DNA of 64,000 nt from Bugula neritina (Eukaryota; Bryozoa; Gymnolaemata; Cheilostomatida; Bugulidae), in the NCBI GenBank assembly GCA_964035545.1, contig OZ037767.1, forward strand, positions 17,230,781 to 17,294,780. Reading direction: 5' to 3'. The position numbers and the translations under genes were made by a program. This document shows positions 46,578 through 58,835 of this stretch, piece by piece. How positions within the stretch are numbered: position 1 is the first letter of the stretch; each line of letters starts with the position of its first letter. The notes under the pieces are model-generated. The model made no database searches, was not told where the DNA came from, and saw only the letters and a list, made by a program, of their open reading frames with translations.

Positions 46578-49500
46578 TCACGGCGGATGGCAGTGGGGCA
46601 GACTACCCTCTTCCTCTCCGGGTGTCTGCCGCTGGCGGCTAGAGAGATGGTTAGTAACCCATCCTGCCCGATCCGCAGCGAGTCCCAACGCTGACAGTAT
46701 AGCCGGAACTCGGCGCATCCCTGTCGTATGCGTTCCTCGCTGGGTCGTCGTCCTTCCCTTTTTGGCCCGATATGTGTCTGCCACGACTCCAGGCAGCTCT
46801 TCTTGGAGCTTTTTTAGCTCTCGAACATTACCGGCCAGTACAGGGTTGGCGCGGAGGTTTTGTACACCCTCCGGGGACTCATCAACTTCCTGTCTGAGTT
46901 GACCTTGGTCCCAGTCAAACGGTGCTCCGTGGTGAGCCAGCGTCTCCAACTCGCATCGCGGGGGACCTCCATCCCTCCTCTCGATGTTGAGACACTGTTT
47001 GCAACCTCCGTCAGGTCGGCGACTCAACCCATCCGCATTGCTGTGTCTCTTGCCCGGTCGATGTTCGATCCGGTATGAGAATTCAGCTAGGATTTCGAGC
47101 CACCGGGCGACCTGACTAGAGGGCTCTGCTCTCTTGCACAACCAGATCAGCGAGGCATGATCCGTACGCAGCCGGAACTTCCTGCCATATAGGTATGGTC
47201 TGAAGTGCTTCACTGACTTGATTACTGCCAGCAGCTCCTTGCGGGTAGTGCAGTAATTTCGTTCAGTGGGTGAGAGAGACTTGCTGTAGTAGGCTACTAC
47301 TACTTCTCGGCCTTCCTGCACTTGTGACAGCACAGCGCCAACATTTTGGTCACTGGCGTCAGTGTCGAGGATGTACTCCAGAGTGGGGTCTGGGTAGGCC
47401 AAGATGGGCGCCGTTAGTAGGCAGCCCTTGAGGCGGTCGAACGCTCCTTGTTCGACTGGGGTCCACTGCCATGTCACTCCCTTTGCGGTGAGCCGGTTTA
47501 ACGGCTGTGCTATGCCCGCAAAGTCTGGTATGTATTGTCTGTAATACCCTACCAGCCCCAAGAAAGCCCGGAGTCCGGTCAAGTCTTGGGGGGTGACCCA
47601 GTCTTCTATTGCCCGCACCTTCTCGGGATCCGTTGCCACGCCGTTTCGACCGACAACGTGCCCCAGGTACTTAACCTCTGGCTGCAATAGAGTGCACTTA
47701 GAAGGTTTGAGCTTAAGACTGGCACCTCGGAGTCCCTCGAAAACCTCCTGCAGACGACTGACATGTGTCTCGAAGTCTGGGGAGATCACGATGACATCAT
47801 CGAGGTAGATCAGCAGTGTCTTCCAATGGAGCCCGCTGAGGACTTGCTCCATCAGCCTCTGGAAGGTGGCTGGAGCGGAGGTCAACCCGAAAGGCAACAC
47901 CTTCCACTTCCACAACCCGTCCCGTGTGATAAACGCCGCCTTTCCCTGGGCGTCGGGACTTAGAGGGACTTGCCAATAGCCACTCAGCAAGTCTAACGTA
48001 CTGAAGTACTTGCTGCCGGCTAGGGCGTCCAACGACTCGTCAATACGAGGTAGAGGGTAGGCGTCCTGTATGGTTACGCTATTGAGTTTGCGGTAATCCA
48101 CACAGAACCGCCAACTGCCGTCTTTCTTCCAGACCAGCACGACCGGCGAGCTCCACGCACTATGGGCGGGCTCTATCAGTCCCCGGTCCAGAAGATCCGG
48201 TACTTGTCGGCTAACCTCCTTCTCTTTCTCCGGCCCCAGTCTGCGTGTGGGCTGCCGGACAGGGACTGTCCCTGCAGTCAGCGGTATTTCGTGTCTGACA
48301 ATTCCAGTCAGTCCCACGTCATGATCTCCGCCGCTGAACACATCACCGTAGTTGCGTAGTAACTTCGCCATAACTTGGCGTTCTCTGTTACTCGTGCAGC
48401 CGCTACAGGCTGTGTCATACAACTCCCGGAGATGTGCTGGGACTGTCCCTCGCCCTTGAGTAGGGCACTGAGGGAGTGCATCTGTCGCATCACCCAGCGA
48501 CGGGCCTACGTCCTCCTCCTGAACAGAGTGAAAACGGCCCAGCATCGACCCAGCCGGAAGCTTGACAGACTCGGTAAAGGGGTTGACGCACTGCAGTAAG
48601 ATCTCCCCTTGCTCAGTCAGCTGATTCAGACTGCTGGCAAGTTGGATCTTTTCGTGCGCGCCTTCAACTACCCCGAGTCCAGAGATCCGGCTATTGTTCA
48701 CCCTGCAGTGAATGGTAGCCCGGGAGCGGCCTGGTATGGTACGGTTGCGTACCACTTGCACACCTCCCACTAAAAGGCGGCCGAACTTGTCGACGCAGGC
48801 GAGTTCTCGCCCGGACATCATCATCGCAGATTTGCTAAAATCGATGTGACATCCGTGCCGTTTTAGGAATGGCATCCCGAGGATGGCGTCCTCCTTGAGC
48901 TGACTGACGATGAACGTCTCTTAGATCGTTTGATCACGGACTCGTCCCGTCAGCTCAATTATACCATAGAAGGGAAGGCACGACCCGTCAGCTAGGGTGC
49001 CGTACTCCCCTTCGTATGATTCCATCTCGCCCCTGACCCTAGCACTGAGGGTGTCGAAGAGTTGGCGGCTCAAGAGGTTCGTGGTGCAGCCCAAATCAAT
49101 GAGGAAAGTAACAGCTTTGCCTTCCAGTTTACCGGGCAAGAAATAGCTGTTCCCATGGGGCTGCACCTGAACTCTCCCTTCAGGCCTTACTCTCGCAGGG
49201 AGTACCTCCCTCGCTTTGGGTCGCGAAGGAGGTCTCTTGGGGCGGTGGTAAGTAGGCCTCGGGGGTGCCGAGGCTAGATTCCCGGCTACCTTTGTGGGCT
49301 CCCATCCAGATTCTTGGGCTTGTAGCCCTGCGAATCTGTTGTGAAGGGTCATGGAAAAGGTAGCGGCGGGGCGGAGCCCCTTGCTGGTCCGTCGTGGCTG
49401 TTGCCACGGTTGGTTACCAGTACGCGGTACCCGCCTGGGTGACCTGCGTTTCTTCTTCCCTGGAGGTTTCATCGTCGGCCCGCAGGAGGTGGGAACATCT

Positions 49501-49580
49501 GCGGGCCGCGGTAGTTTAACCCCTGATTTAGGAAGGGACAGTATCGGCGGAAATGTCCTTGATTTCCGCACTCCCAGCAA
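46578..49580 (-). pseudogene. Gypsy protease-reverse transcriptase-RNase H, broken pol
   Basis: Two frames in the same register, 49580-48921 and 48875-46578, are separated by one in-frame stop (TAA at 48921-48923). The first has a protease-like site reading Asp-Leu-Gly (FLIDLGCTTNLLS) where Asp-Thr/Ser-Gly is expected. The second has RT (SSPVVLVWKKDGSWRFCVDY; LPFGLTSAPATFQ; the catalytic YLDD in IYLDDVIVIS) and RNase H (DTDAS, TRKELLAVI, RTDHASLIW). A frame change near an A5 run at 46759-46763 then separates RNase H from integrase. The frame overlaps gag by 112 bp in another register, consistent with translational frameshifting. With a stop, a frame change and a doubtful protease site, this copy is unlikely to be active. 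Confidence 0.88.
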
Positions 49581-50422
49581 AAACTGACTGTTTCTCCCTG
49601 TGGCGGCGCCGGTGGCCGCACGGGCTCAGTGGCGGTACTCACTGGGGTTTGGGGTGTCAGTGTTGCTATCAGTTTGGCCAGCATGTCTGTCAGTTGAGTG
49701 ACTTTCGATGCCGTCGCCAGCTGGGACACGGCAGCCGCGGCGGGGGTTTCCTCCCCTTGTCCCGCGGCCGTGTCCGCGCGGTCTACCTCCACTTGACGGG
49801 AGCTCCCGCGACTTTTATGCATTTGATTAGCTAGGAGGTAAGCTTCTCCCTCAGTCAGAGCGTCTTCAACGGTGGTGACTCCCCTAGCTAGAAACTGGTG
49901 GTGGAGACCCAAATCGTCGACAGATGCTATGAAAGCGTCGAGAGTATACCTCTCGCGGTTGACTGGGGGCAAGTTGCTGTACGCGATCTGTGCCAGCTTC
50001 ATGACTGCGGCGGCGTGCTCCCGCAGCGGGGTGCGGGGATCACGCCGCAACCTCTGCAATCGGGCCCTGGCATCTGTAGCAGAGAGGCCGAAGCGGGCCC
50101 GCAGAGAAGCAAAGATATTATCAATGTCTACGCCCAGCCCATAAGGCTTGGCTTTGTCCATCAATGCCATTCTAAGCTTCAGCAAGGCCACCCTAGGGGG
50201 CCACTGGGCGACGTCCATTACGTCGCTAAACTCTTGGATAAATTGTTCCACCTCCTCTTCGCCCGTGAAGGTGGGCGCCTTTAACCGGTAGCGGTCTTCA
50301 GTTAGTTCTCGCGGAACCCTTCGCTCTTCTACTACATGGTTAACAGGCATTGTCTCTACAGCATTGTCTCTACGCTCACCTTCTACTGCCAGTGGTTGTG
50401 TTCCAGCATTTTCAGTCTCCAT
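49469..50422 (-). CDS. Gypsy gag polyprotein
   Basis: Frame of 317 codons starting 12 nt after the PBS on the minus strand. It has a capsid-like helical region (LKAPTFTGEEEVEQFIQEF; WPPRVALLKLRMAL; FGLSATDARARLQRL) and one CCHC zinc knuckle (CWECGNQGHFRRYC) near residue 285. Gag forms the particle and binds RNA. It is intact and ends inside the start of the protease frame. Confidence 0.88.
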   Translation of the reverse strand: METENAGTQPLAVEGERRDNAVETMPVNHVVEERRVPRELTEDRYRLKAPTFTGEEEVEQFIQEFSDVMDVAQWPPRVALLKLRMALMDKAKPYGLGVDIDNIFASLRARFGLSATDARARLQRLRRDPRTPLREHAAAVMKLAQIAYSNLPPVNRERYTLDAFIASVDDLGLHHQFLARGVTTVEDALTEGEAYLLANQMHKSRGSSRQVEVDRADTAAGQGEETPAAAAVSQLATASKVTQLTDMLAKLIATLTPQTPVSTATEPVRPPAPPQGETVSFCWECGNQGHFRRYCPFLNQGLNYRGPQMFPPPAGRR

Positions 50423-50434
50423 CTTAGATGCACT

Positions 50435-50452
50435 ATCCCACCGCTGCCACCA
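50435..50452 (-). other. tRNALeu-type primer-binding site of the Gypsy element
   Basis: TGGTGGCAGCGGTGGGAT on the minus strand begins one base after the 5' LTR. It is complementary to the 3' end, including CCA, of metazoan tRNALeu species ending ATCCCACCGCTGCCA. Confidence 0.75.
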
Positions 50453-50453
50453 C

Positions 50454-50760
50454 TGTTATATTTTTCAGATTTAGGGTTGATATGCTATCCAGAGAGTCTA
50501 ATTACTTGCTATAGAACTGCACCAGGATAAGTCGAGTGAACGAGTATATATTTTACACACAATAATACATTATAAAAACGATACAAACACATCTGACAAT
50601 TTACACATCTAGTCTATTCAGCACTCTAACTTCGACTGAGTTAGCAGCGGGAAACTATAATTGCTGCTAACTATTAAACACGCTAATTGGCTATCCATTG
50701 TTCCGGGTCAATTACGCGACCCTACATGTTGTGCTGCTGGTAGCTCCACGAGCCACCACA
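50454..50760 (-). repeat. 5' LTR of the Gypsy element
   Basis: 307 bp, nearly identical to 42493-42801. The right flank begins with the target duplication CTAT and continues the 52-bp satellite. Confidence 0.93.
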
Positions 50761-50915
50761 CTATGCTATACACTGATTATACTTATCATACTATACACTA
50801 AAGTATACTATACTATGCTATACACTGATTATACTGATCATACTATACACTAAAGTATACTATACTATGCTATACACTGATTATACTGATCAAACTATAC
50901 ACTAAAGTATACTAT
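50761..50915. repeat. 52-bp satellite, right remainder
   Basis: Three units of the same satellite as 41600-42492, in phase with it across the Gypsy insertion once the duplicated CTAT is removed. Confidence 0.9.
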
Positions 50916-52440
50916 ATATATTATAAAACAGAAAACTTTATATTATTATGATGACCTATGTGTTAGTCATTAAACAGATTGCATTGTAGTCAAACTGTAT
51001 TACGGCATTCCTTCATGCTGCTCACAAATGCCACACGGTTAGATGCCAGCCGCGATGGCATGAACAAATCAACATCAAGCTCTCTTTTATAAGCTGGACA
51101 TTCTGATTGCCCAGACACTTGGTTACTGGGACTACTACTGAGCTTACTAATTTATAACTTTTAATAATATTGTTTAAACTTTTATCTTGATGTAATTGTA
51201 ATTGTTTAGTATTGTAAATATAATTCTTCTCTCAAGGATTGCAATCCCAGTTCTCTCTCTTAAACACACAAAGAGTATGTTCTAGCCTTACAACCCATGC
51301 ATGATCTACAACTTAGAAGTTTATTGCACAAAACTACGACAATATCAACCAACAGAGTAGAATACAAGTAGTTGTAGAGAACTTCAGTAATAAAGTTGAG
51401 AAACATGCTGTAGTGAGCACAGTATATAGGCTGTAGAGTAGTAACACTGTACTGATTCTATGTCGACTATAGATCTCATTGAGTGGTTGTAATCAATGAT
51501 GTCTACATCTTATAGACAATCACTTTGATGTGTGAATCTAATTCAGTTCACATCTTCTGAATCACTCGACATTAGAATTTTATGTGTAGAAAGACCTTGT
51601 GTAGATATGATAAACTTCACTAATACAATGAAAGTATACTTCTCTGAAACCATATATTATATTGACTTTGTATATTGCAAAGTGATGTCTACAATACATC
51701 CTACTGTATCCTTTGTATAACTAGTAGCCTACGTGTAGTAGTAGTAGTTTACTAATATTACCGGAGTTACCCTTATACACTACTAACTTAGCTTATAATA
51801 ACATATTTACTCACCTGATATAGTAGTATCTATTCTATCATACTTAGTGGATAGTTTGTCTTTTACTACTTTGTATACTGAAGTGTTACTACTATAACTA
51901 TGCAATCTGTACTATCCACTTATACTAACGATACAGTTTCGTTATGCAGGAAGTTTGAGATGTGATGCATGGGGAATTCCATTTCCCTAGTAATGAGTAA
52001 TGTTGGGAAATTCCCATTTCCCTTGTATTACTCTCTACTGTCAACTACTGTCATTAAGCATGTTGAATGATGAGGGCATTTGATTTATTATTGAAAGACA
52101 CCACGATTGGCTACGTAGTCATTACTTTCATACATAAACATAATATACAGTGTTATTATTGTCTGCAGTATCAAAGAGTGAACTTCTCTGTGATGGTGAT
52201 GAAACTCTTGATTCTAACTATTGCATCATATCAACTACCATATACTATAAAACTACCCACCATTTACCCACCATTTACTCGCCTACTACAAGATTACCCA
52301 CTTCAATGAAAAATTACAGTAACTGCAATTGAAATATGAATTGGCTTACAAATTCAGCTTACTCATCTGATTATAAACAGAAATTGATGTTTTTACCCAA
52401 CGATATTTAATACGTTAATATCTAATATATATTTATTATT
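50916..52440. other. Intergenic DNA between Gypsy and block B, no gene seen
   Basis: AT-rich DNA. Parts resemble the sequence upstream of copy A: GTAGAATACAAGT and AAACATGCTGTA near 51355-51410 match 39100-39155, and TACTAATATTAC near 51750 matches 41390. This suggests remnants of a further, decayed block. Two kappaB-consensus decamers are at 51971 and 52005. Confidence 0.5.
51971..52014. promoter_or_regulatory. Pair of kappaB-like motifs
   Basis: GGGGAATTCC at 51971-51980 and GGGAAATTCC at 52005-52014 both fit GGGRNWYYCC, the NF-kappaB consensus. They are far from any mapped start codon, so a regulatory role is speculative. Confidence 0.25.
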
Positions 52441-52914
52441 AAAATACACTTTAACGCTTATACATTGATATATCTGCTGTTATAATTCAAGAAGTTTTGA
52501 TATGAATAAATAGTTTGCGGTAACATTTATTTAGTCTAATAAACTGTTTAGTGTCATATTCTGAGACTTAGTCTCTGTCAGATCATGGTGCTGAGACACT
52601 CTGTGGTCTATTTATTGACTAGGAAAGGCAGGTGGTTGACAGGAGCTTTAAGTTATCTCTCCTGTATATATTATATGACATCTGTTTCAGCTTTATGCAG
52701 CTCTACTGACAGCCAACTGTGTAAATCAAATGAATTTCAGAGCTTATATAAGTTAGAATGATGTGTTTATACTTTGTGTGTAAAATATCTTTGGGCTACA
52801 GATTGGAAGATAAATACAAGGAGTTAAGTAACAGATTAGTTTATATTTGAAATATTTTAATTAAAGTGAGAAAACCAGATACACAAATAATAATGAAGCA
52901 AAGAAAATGTAGTA

Positions 52915-53245
52915 ATATAGACATATAATATGATAAATGAGTAATATAAACATATATGATAAAGGAGTAACATAAACAGATATGATAGATGAGCAATATA
53001 AACATATATGATGAATGAGTAATATAAACATATATGATAAATGAATAATATAAACATATATGATAAATGAGTAATATAAACATATATGATAAAGGAGTAA
53101 TATAGACATATATGATAAATGAGTAATATAAACATATATGATAGAGAAGTAATATAAACATATATGATAAAGGAGTAGTATAAACATATAATATGATAAA
53201 GGAGTAATATAAACATATATGATAAAGGAGTAATATAAACACACT
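52915..53245. repeat. 26-bp minisatellite, block B
   Basis: Same unit as 31805-32400 (ACATATATGATAAAGGAGTA), about 12 copies, beyond the stop of gene copy B. Confidence 0.9.
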
Positions 53246-53577
53246 GGAAATAAACTTTGCTTTAAGTTTTGTGTTGTCAAAAATAGTAAAAAGAATAGAT
53301 AGCAATAAACATCTGAAAGGATATCCCAGCTGTCAATATTATGTGAATAAACAGAATATAAAATGCTGAAATAAATTGAATGGTATAGTTACTTCATTTC
53401 ATAACTGGAATACAGACATTATGATGCAGCAAGTTTATCTCAGGTAAATTCTGCAACATTCACTTTCGGGTTCCTAAATGTCGTAGGAAAACAGTTTCGT
53501 TATAAAATACATATTTTGATGAGTTTTGAACAAATGAAGATAGTCTGCGTATAGGTCAATAGTTCACAATTCTCCCA

Positions 53578-56500
53578 TCACTTCTTCATTCCAAATAATA
53601 TGGTAAGTCTTCCAGCTTTGGCTGCTTCTTTAACTTTAGACCAATCAGTGAGCTCTTCACACTGAGATCCAAGTGCAGACAACCCTCCTTTCTTTGAACT
53701 GTCCATCCAGTTTCCAACAACCTGTATAAAGTGTCAACAAGGTGTCAATATAACACCATAGTGTCTGCATCGTACAAGAGAAAGAAATACAACAATTCAG
53801 GTGTGAAAAAACGTTTACTAGAATAAAGATACTCAGATATAAACTCACACACATAATCTACATGATAAACTAATGGCCATGTATAACAGAGGGAACATAA
53901 CTCTTAACACTATATATAAAATGGGGTACAAGACAAAACCTCATCTAACTTGTCTTTATCCAGTACACTCAGATAGTAGATGTATCTGAATCTATCAATA
54001 GTTTTACGGCATTTCCCTGTTGGTTTAAGAGCATCATGTATAGATTTGGCTCTCTTACTAGTAAGTTGTTTATGTACATATTCCATCAATTGTATAGCCT
54101 GTACTGGTGTTTGTACTGCAAGGAACACAGGGTAAAATAGGAATATTAACAATACAATATAGGATATCTTTTTACGCAATAATTAATGTGCTGGTGGCAA
54201 TTGGTATTTGTGTAGCTGCATAGAAAATCATGTCTCAATATATAAAAAGAAATTTAGACAATACAATTACTGTTGATGACGGAATGTGTGGGTAAACTGT
54301 AATACACTATTGAGAGTTGTCTCACCGTATTGGAAACTAGTTGCTACATTAGAAGTGGAGGGTGCATTGTTAAGAGCCGGAGTATCACAGATTCTCTCTG
54401 AAAACATAACAGAATAAAAGTTTGACATTGGAATCACACAACTTTGTATGATTTTGCTCCAGCTGTTCTAGTTTGTCACAACAGCATGTCAAGTGCTAGT
54501 TAGAATATGAACTACATAGAAATATGCTCCTGTAATAACAATTATATATTATATCCTAACCAACTATAGGAGTACTGACACAGCTGTGTATATAAATCTT
54601 ATCAGTAAATCCCTCAATATCTTTACATGTATGTATATATATGATTCCAGAAGTTGTGTAATTACTAACTCATTACTTTAACCAACCTGTTACTAGAGTT
54701 CTTTGATCTCCAACAACTACAGAGAATGGAATATCCACTTCACCAAGCATGATTGAGTCAGTGTACTCAGAAAGTTCTAGAATAATAATCACAATGAGTT
54801 TATAACTGAGAGAGAGATGATGTATAATATAATAGCATATGATGAATAGCACATAACAGATAGTTGAAGATATGTATATCCAGGTTTAGTAAAACTTTAC
54901 CATCATTTAGAACAAGACAGGTGACTCTAGGCCGACATTCCTTTCCAATCAGAAGGAGAAAACTCTCAATAGTCATGTCATCTCTGAATGGGAATATCTT
55001 GTTCCCAGATTTGATTTTCAAAGTGAGTTTATTGTATCTAACAGCACCTGTACCAGTCATATGAAACAGAATTATAACTAAGTTCAGTAGAGTAAAGAAA
55101 TAACAATAATAGAAAAGTAATCAATCAAATGAAGTCACTCACATTGAGTTGTGACGGCAGGTATAGTCTGCTCAGGTGTGACTTCTACGTCCTGAAGTAG
55201 TCCCACAGTCTCAGGTACTTCCTGTGATGAAGGCTCTGTACTAACTAGTGTTTGAGTATCTTGTACATGTGGTGATTCAGAATACTCACTGGTCATAGGA
55301 AAGTCAGCATTGCCAGCATCTGTATCAACATAATAGTTGTCAATTACAATAAAACAATAACTGTTTTAGGATTATCTCCATATGTTTTGTTTTGTAATTG
55401 AAATTGGAAGTTGTATGAAACACATGGGATGTTTATGACAATGCAATAGCTATTTCATTTGCTGCTCTTTGACCCTAAAGACAATATTTTAATGATTTAT
55501 TCCAGAAGATAAAATATATTATACCCGAGCTTCTAGAGACTTTGGATGTTGAGGGGAATACATCATTATAGAGTGGTCTTTTACTTCCAGATGGTGTGTC
55601 TGACTTGTTACTCAGTGTAGTAACTCGAACAGATGAGGTGCTCTCTTGTGATGGAGGTACTGAACTACTGCTCTCATTGGCTGTGGTATGGGGTGTCAAG
55701 GTCACTGGTACAGATGTCAGAGAAGATACATTCTCACTAAAAGATGAGTCAGTGAGACCAAGCTGTGACACTGGATGATGAAACTGAGAGTTGGAGTTCT
55801 GCCAGTAGTTGAATGTCTGATCAGTTTCTGGTAGAGCTGCTGGTTGCATATCTGTGTACTTCTTTGGTGTTGGTGTGGGCTGTGAGATGTTTTCATTGTG
55901 ATACCGTTGCTGTGTTAGAAATAAGAAAGGTTGTGAGCTTGGAAGTGGAGGATTGAAAGGTGAATATTCTGGAGAATGGTGGAAGGTTGGAGCATTCTCT
56001 GGAGTAGATTGAGAGGGTAGACTGATGTGGCTGGCTGGTGTTGGCGTCAACTGTGGAGTAGAAGGTGTGGGTTGGACTGGTCGAGTGGTGGAGTAGTTTG
56101 ACAGACTCAGCTGTGGTGGGACTTGCAGGCTATTTTGTATTGGTAAGGTTAAATCAAGGAGAGATGGTTGAAGATCCAACGGAAGTGAATTGTGCTGGTC
56201 AGTTACTGGTTGAGGTGTGAACCATCTGGAAGGTTCTAAAGAGCCAGACTCAGCAGGCAGCAGTTGATTGTAGATGAGGTTGCTGTTTTCCAATAAGCTA
56301 TTGGCTTCCTGAATCTCTAAAATATAAAATATATTGCATTACCTGAGGTTATTTTAAAGGCTGTGAGTAACTATATACAAGCATTTTTTTTCTCCAAGCC
56401 ATTTTACCAATATATATTACCAAACTAAGTTTAAAATCTTAATTCAGTTAGCTCATAATCTATTAGCTGTATAAAACAAATTATTAGCATTGAGATAAAA

Positions 56501-57748
56501 TTATATATTCTTATTCTCCGTCATCTATAATTAGCAATTGGTAGCTTATTTATTCATAATTCCATTCAAGCTCATAATTAGAATTGTTACAATTAGTTTG
56601 CAGTATTTTCAACTGAATATTAGTAGCTATGAATTTTAGTATTATTCCACACATGTAACTGTACCAGTATATCAGACAAAGATGTACATTCTGTTGGCTA
56701 GACAGAAGTTCATGAAAGATGATTATAGATGTTATTACTGGGTTAAACAGATAAAGCTGATGAGAGAAGATAACTACAGACAATATCCAATGAATAATTA
56801 TTTAAATCTGCAGTGTATAGCAGCAACACTGTTAACGTTATTATGTTACAAGTCATTGGTGAGCATAGATGTACATGAACTTAAGTCACTATATGGAAGG
56901 AAATATCATCTTAAATAACAGCTAGAACGGCTAGACATTCATCAGCTAAAAGGAACATATTATTAGATTTTGTATTGTCTAGATTTTCTGCCATAAAGCT
57001 GTCTTTGAAACACAAATTAATGTAAATCTGAAAAGTTGACCTCACCTTGAACTCTGTGTTCTGCTTCATCCTGACACTGTTTAAGGTAAGACACAGTGTT
57101 TGTTTTTCCTGTTCTTTTTGCAACACTTAAAGGAGTCTCATTCTCTGTGTTGTGAGTTTTGAGTAGCTCTAGTTGCTGTTTAGCACTAAGTTTATCCATC
57201 ATTAGTTTGATAGTGTCTGTATGACCTTCCCGTGCTGCACTGTGTATGGCTGTACTATCATAACTACTCTGTATCTTGAGTATCTCAACCTTCTGATCTC
57301 TTGATACATCATCTAGTAGGTATTTGATAGTGTCCGTATAACCTCTCTCAGCTGCTCCGTGTATAGCTGTATTACCACCTCTACTCTGTATCTTGAGTAG
57401 CTCCACCTTCTGATCTACTGATACACCATCTAGTAGGTATTTGATACTATCTGTATGTCCTTCACCTGCTGCTCTTTGTATAGCTGTATAACCATATCTA
57501 CACCGTACCTTGAGTAGCTCTACCTTTTGATCTACTGATACGTCAACTAGTAGATCCTTGATAGTGTCTTCGTGACCTTTCTCAGCTGCACTCTGTAGTG
57601 TTCCATTCTTACTCAACAGTCTACATCTCTCTTCTACTGACACATGTGGAAGACAAGATTTTAACGCTCTAGTAATGGTGGCCTTTGCAGACCGACCTCT
57701 TTTTATTTTAGATAATGTTTCTCGCAGCTGTCGTGTTTTATCAGACAT
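53578..57748 (-). CDS. Ankyrin / linker / ubiquitin-like / helical protein, copy B
   Basis: Eight exons with the same structure as copy A: 57748-57046, 56316-55525, 55319-55143, 55047-54901, 54776-54687, 54397-54326, 54115-53940 and 53721-53578 (TGA), giving 766 aa. Exon 1 codes for only 234 aa, with about five ankyrin-type units against about 22 in copy A. These units are more diverged (LLVDVSVDQKVELLKVRCRY; LLDDVSRDQKVEILKIQSS). The linker is slightly longer, with an extra QQRYHNENISQ segment. The ubiquitin-like exon differs from A by a single residue (Cys-Arg-Pro for Cys-Gly-Pro), and the last exon has one extra Leu codon. All donors are GT. No disabling change was found, so the copy looks functional. 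Its position behind a separate 5' region suggests its own promoter. Confidence 0.83.
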
Positions 57749-57784
57749 TTTAATTTCTAAAATTGTTATTTTAAAAGCATTACA

Positions 57785-58010
57785 TACTATATATACTATA
57801 TATACTATATATACTATATACACTATATATACTATATATACTATATACACTATATATACTATATATACTATATATACTATATATACTATATATACTATAT
57901 ACACTATATATACTATATATACTATATATACTATATATACTATATATACTTTATATTATACTATATATACTATATATACTACATACTATATATACTACAT
58001 ACTTATAATA
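57785..58010. repeat. ACTATATAT satellite, block B
   Basis: About 220 bp of ACTATATAT/C units upstream of copy B. Frames through it (Tyr-Ile-Val or Ile-Tyr-Thr repeats) are artefacts, including an in-frame extension of the ankyrin ORF. Confidence 0.85.
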
Positions 58011-58121
58011 CACTATACACTGCGACTATGTTATAAAACGGAAAACACTATAATATCAATTAACTGAGTAGAATACAAGTATAGTTATTGAGAACTTCAT
58101 TAGTAAAGTTGAAAAACATGC

Positions 58122-58710
58122 TGTATTGTAGTGGTTGGGGGAAGTATACCCCCCCCCCAGCTAAACATTGACTATATATAATATGATGCAACTAAAGTCA
58201 AGGACGACAACTCCGCAAGCCACGCAGCAATTCCATGCGACGCCCTGCGCTGCTCTTTACGGTGAACACTGCCGGAACTTTACCCCATCCAATCAGAAGC
58301 AACTCTCTGTATATAAACTATACCTTCAGGCACTGCACTAGTCTTGGCGGTGACAGTTAGATAAATAGGTTAACTGTATGTATAGCAATTTTATGAATTA
58401 TATTCCTTTTCTCTTTTATACTTATTCTTGATTTTATCGTGCGTAATTTCCTAACAATACAGTTCTCTTGTTAAACGATCAATTAGTTTGGTTCTGTTCT
58501 AGTGGCACGCTGAGAACTAAGCCTATGAAAATAGGCTATTAGACACCTGCACCATCATGTTACCAGGAGTTACCCTATACCAGCCATTGTATAGCCGAGA
58601 TAGCTGCAAGCTAACACAAATATAAACCCGGAAAAACATAGTGAACGCCCTCGTACATCTAAAAGCTTCGTACTGGTAAGACTTGATATCACGATATGGC
58701 GCAGTCAGCA
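58122..58710 (+). mobile_element. Probable LTR fragment, block B
   Basis: Near-identical to 39153-39741, including the TATATAAAC box, GATATCA end and the tRNASer-type TGGCGCAGTCAGCA at 58697. It was therefore present before the block duplicated. Confidence 0.35.
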
Positions 58711-58835
58711 TTTTACCGAACTTACCAGTGAGAAACTCTTTCTGTCCTTACAACTATAGACAATAGATAAGTACTCTCTTCAATTTATCATAATCAGTTG
58801 CAAGTGCTTTGAATATAATATAATAATATAAATGT

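Larger units (their letters stand above)
42493..50760 (-). mobile_element. Ty3/Gypsy LTR retrotransposon, recently inserted
   Basis: The element is 8.27 kb with near-identical ~308-bp LTRs starting TGTTATATTTTTCAG and ending GAGCCACCACA on the plus strand. They differ by two substitutions and one 2-bp indel that I can see. The flanks show a 4-bp target duplication, CTAT, and the host site is the 52-bp satellite. On the minus strand the order is LTR, PBS, gag, protease, reverse transcriptase, RNase H, integrase, an extra zinc-finger ORF, polypurine tract, LTR. The interior is clearly GC-richer than the host DNA. Pol order (RT before IN) and the YLDD and GPY/F-type sequences place it in Ty3/Gypsy (Metaviridae). 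Its coding region is broken in two places, so it looks non-autonomous. Confidence 0.95.
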
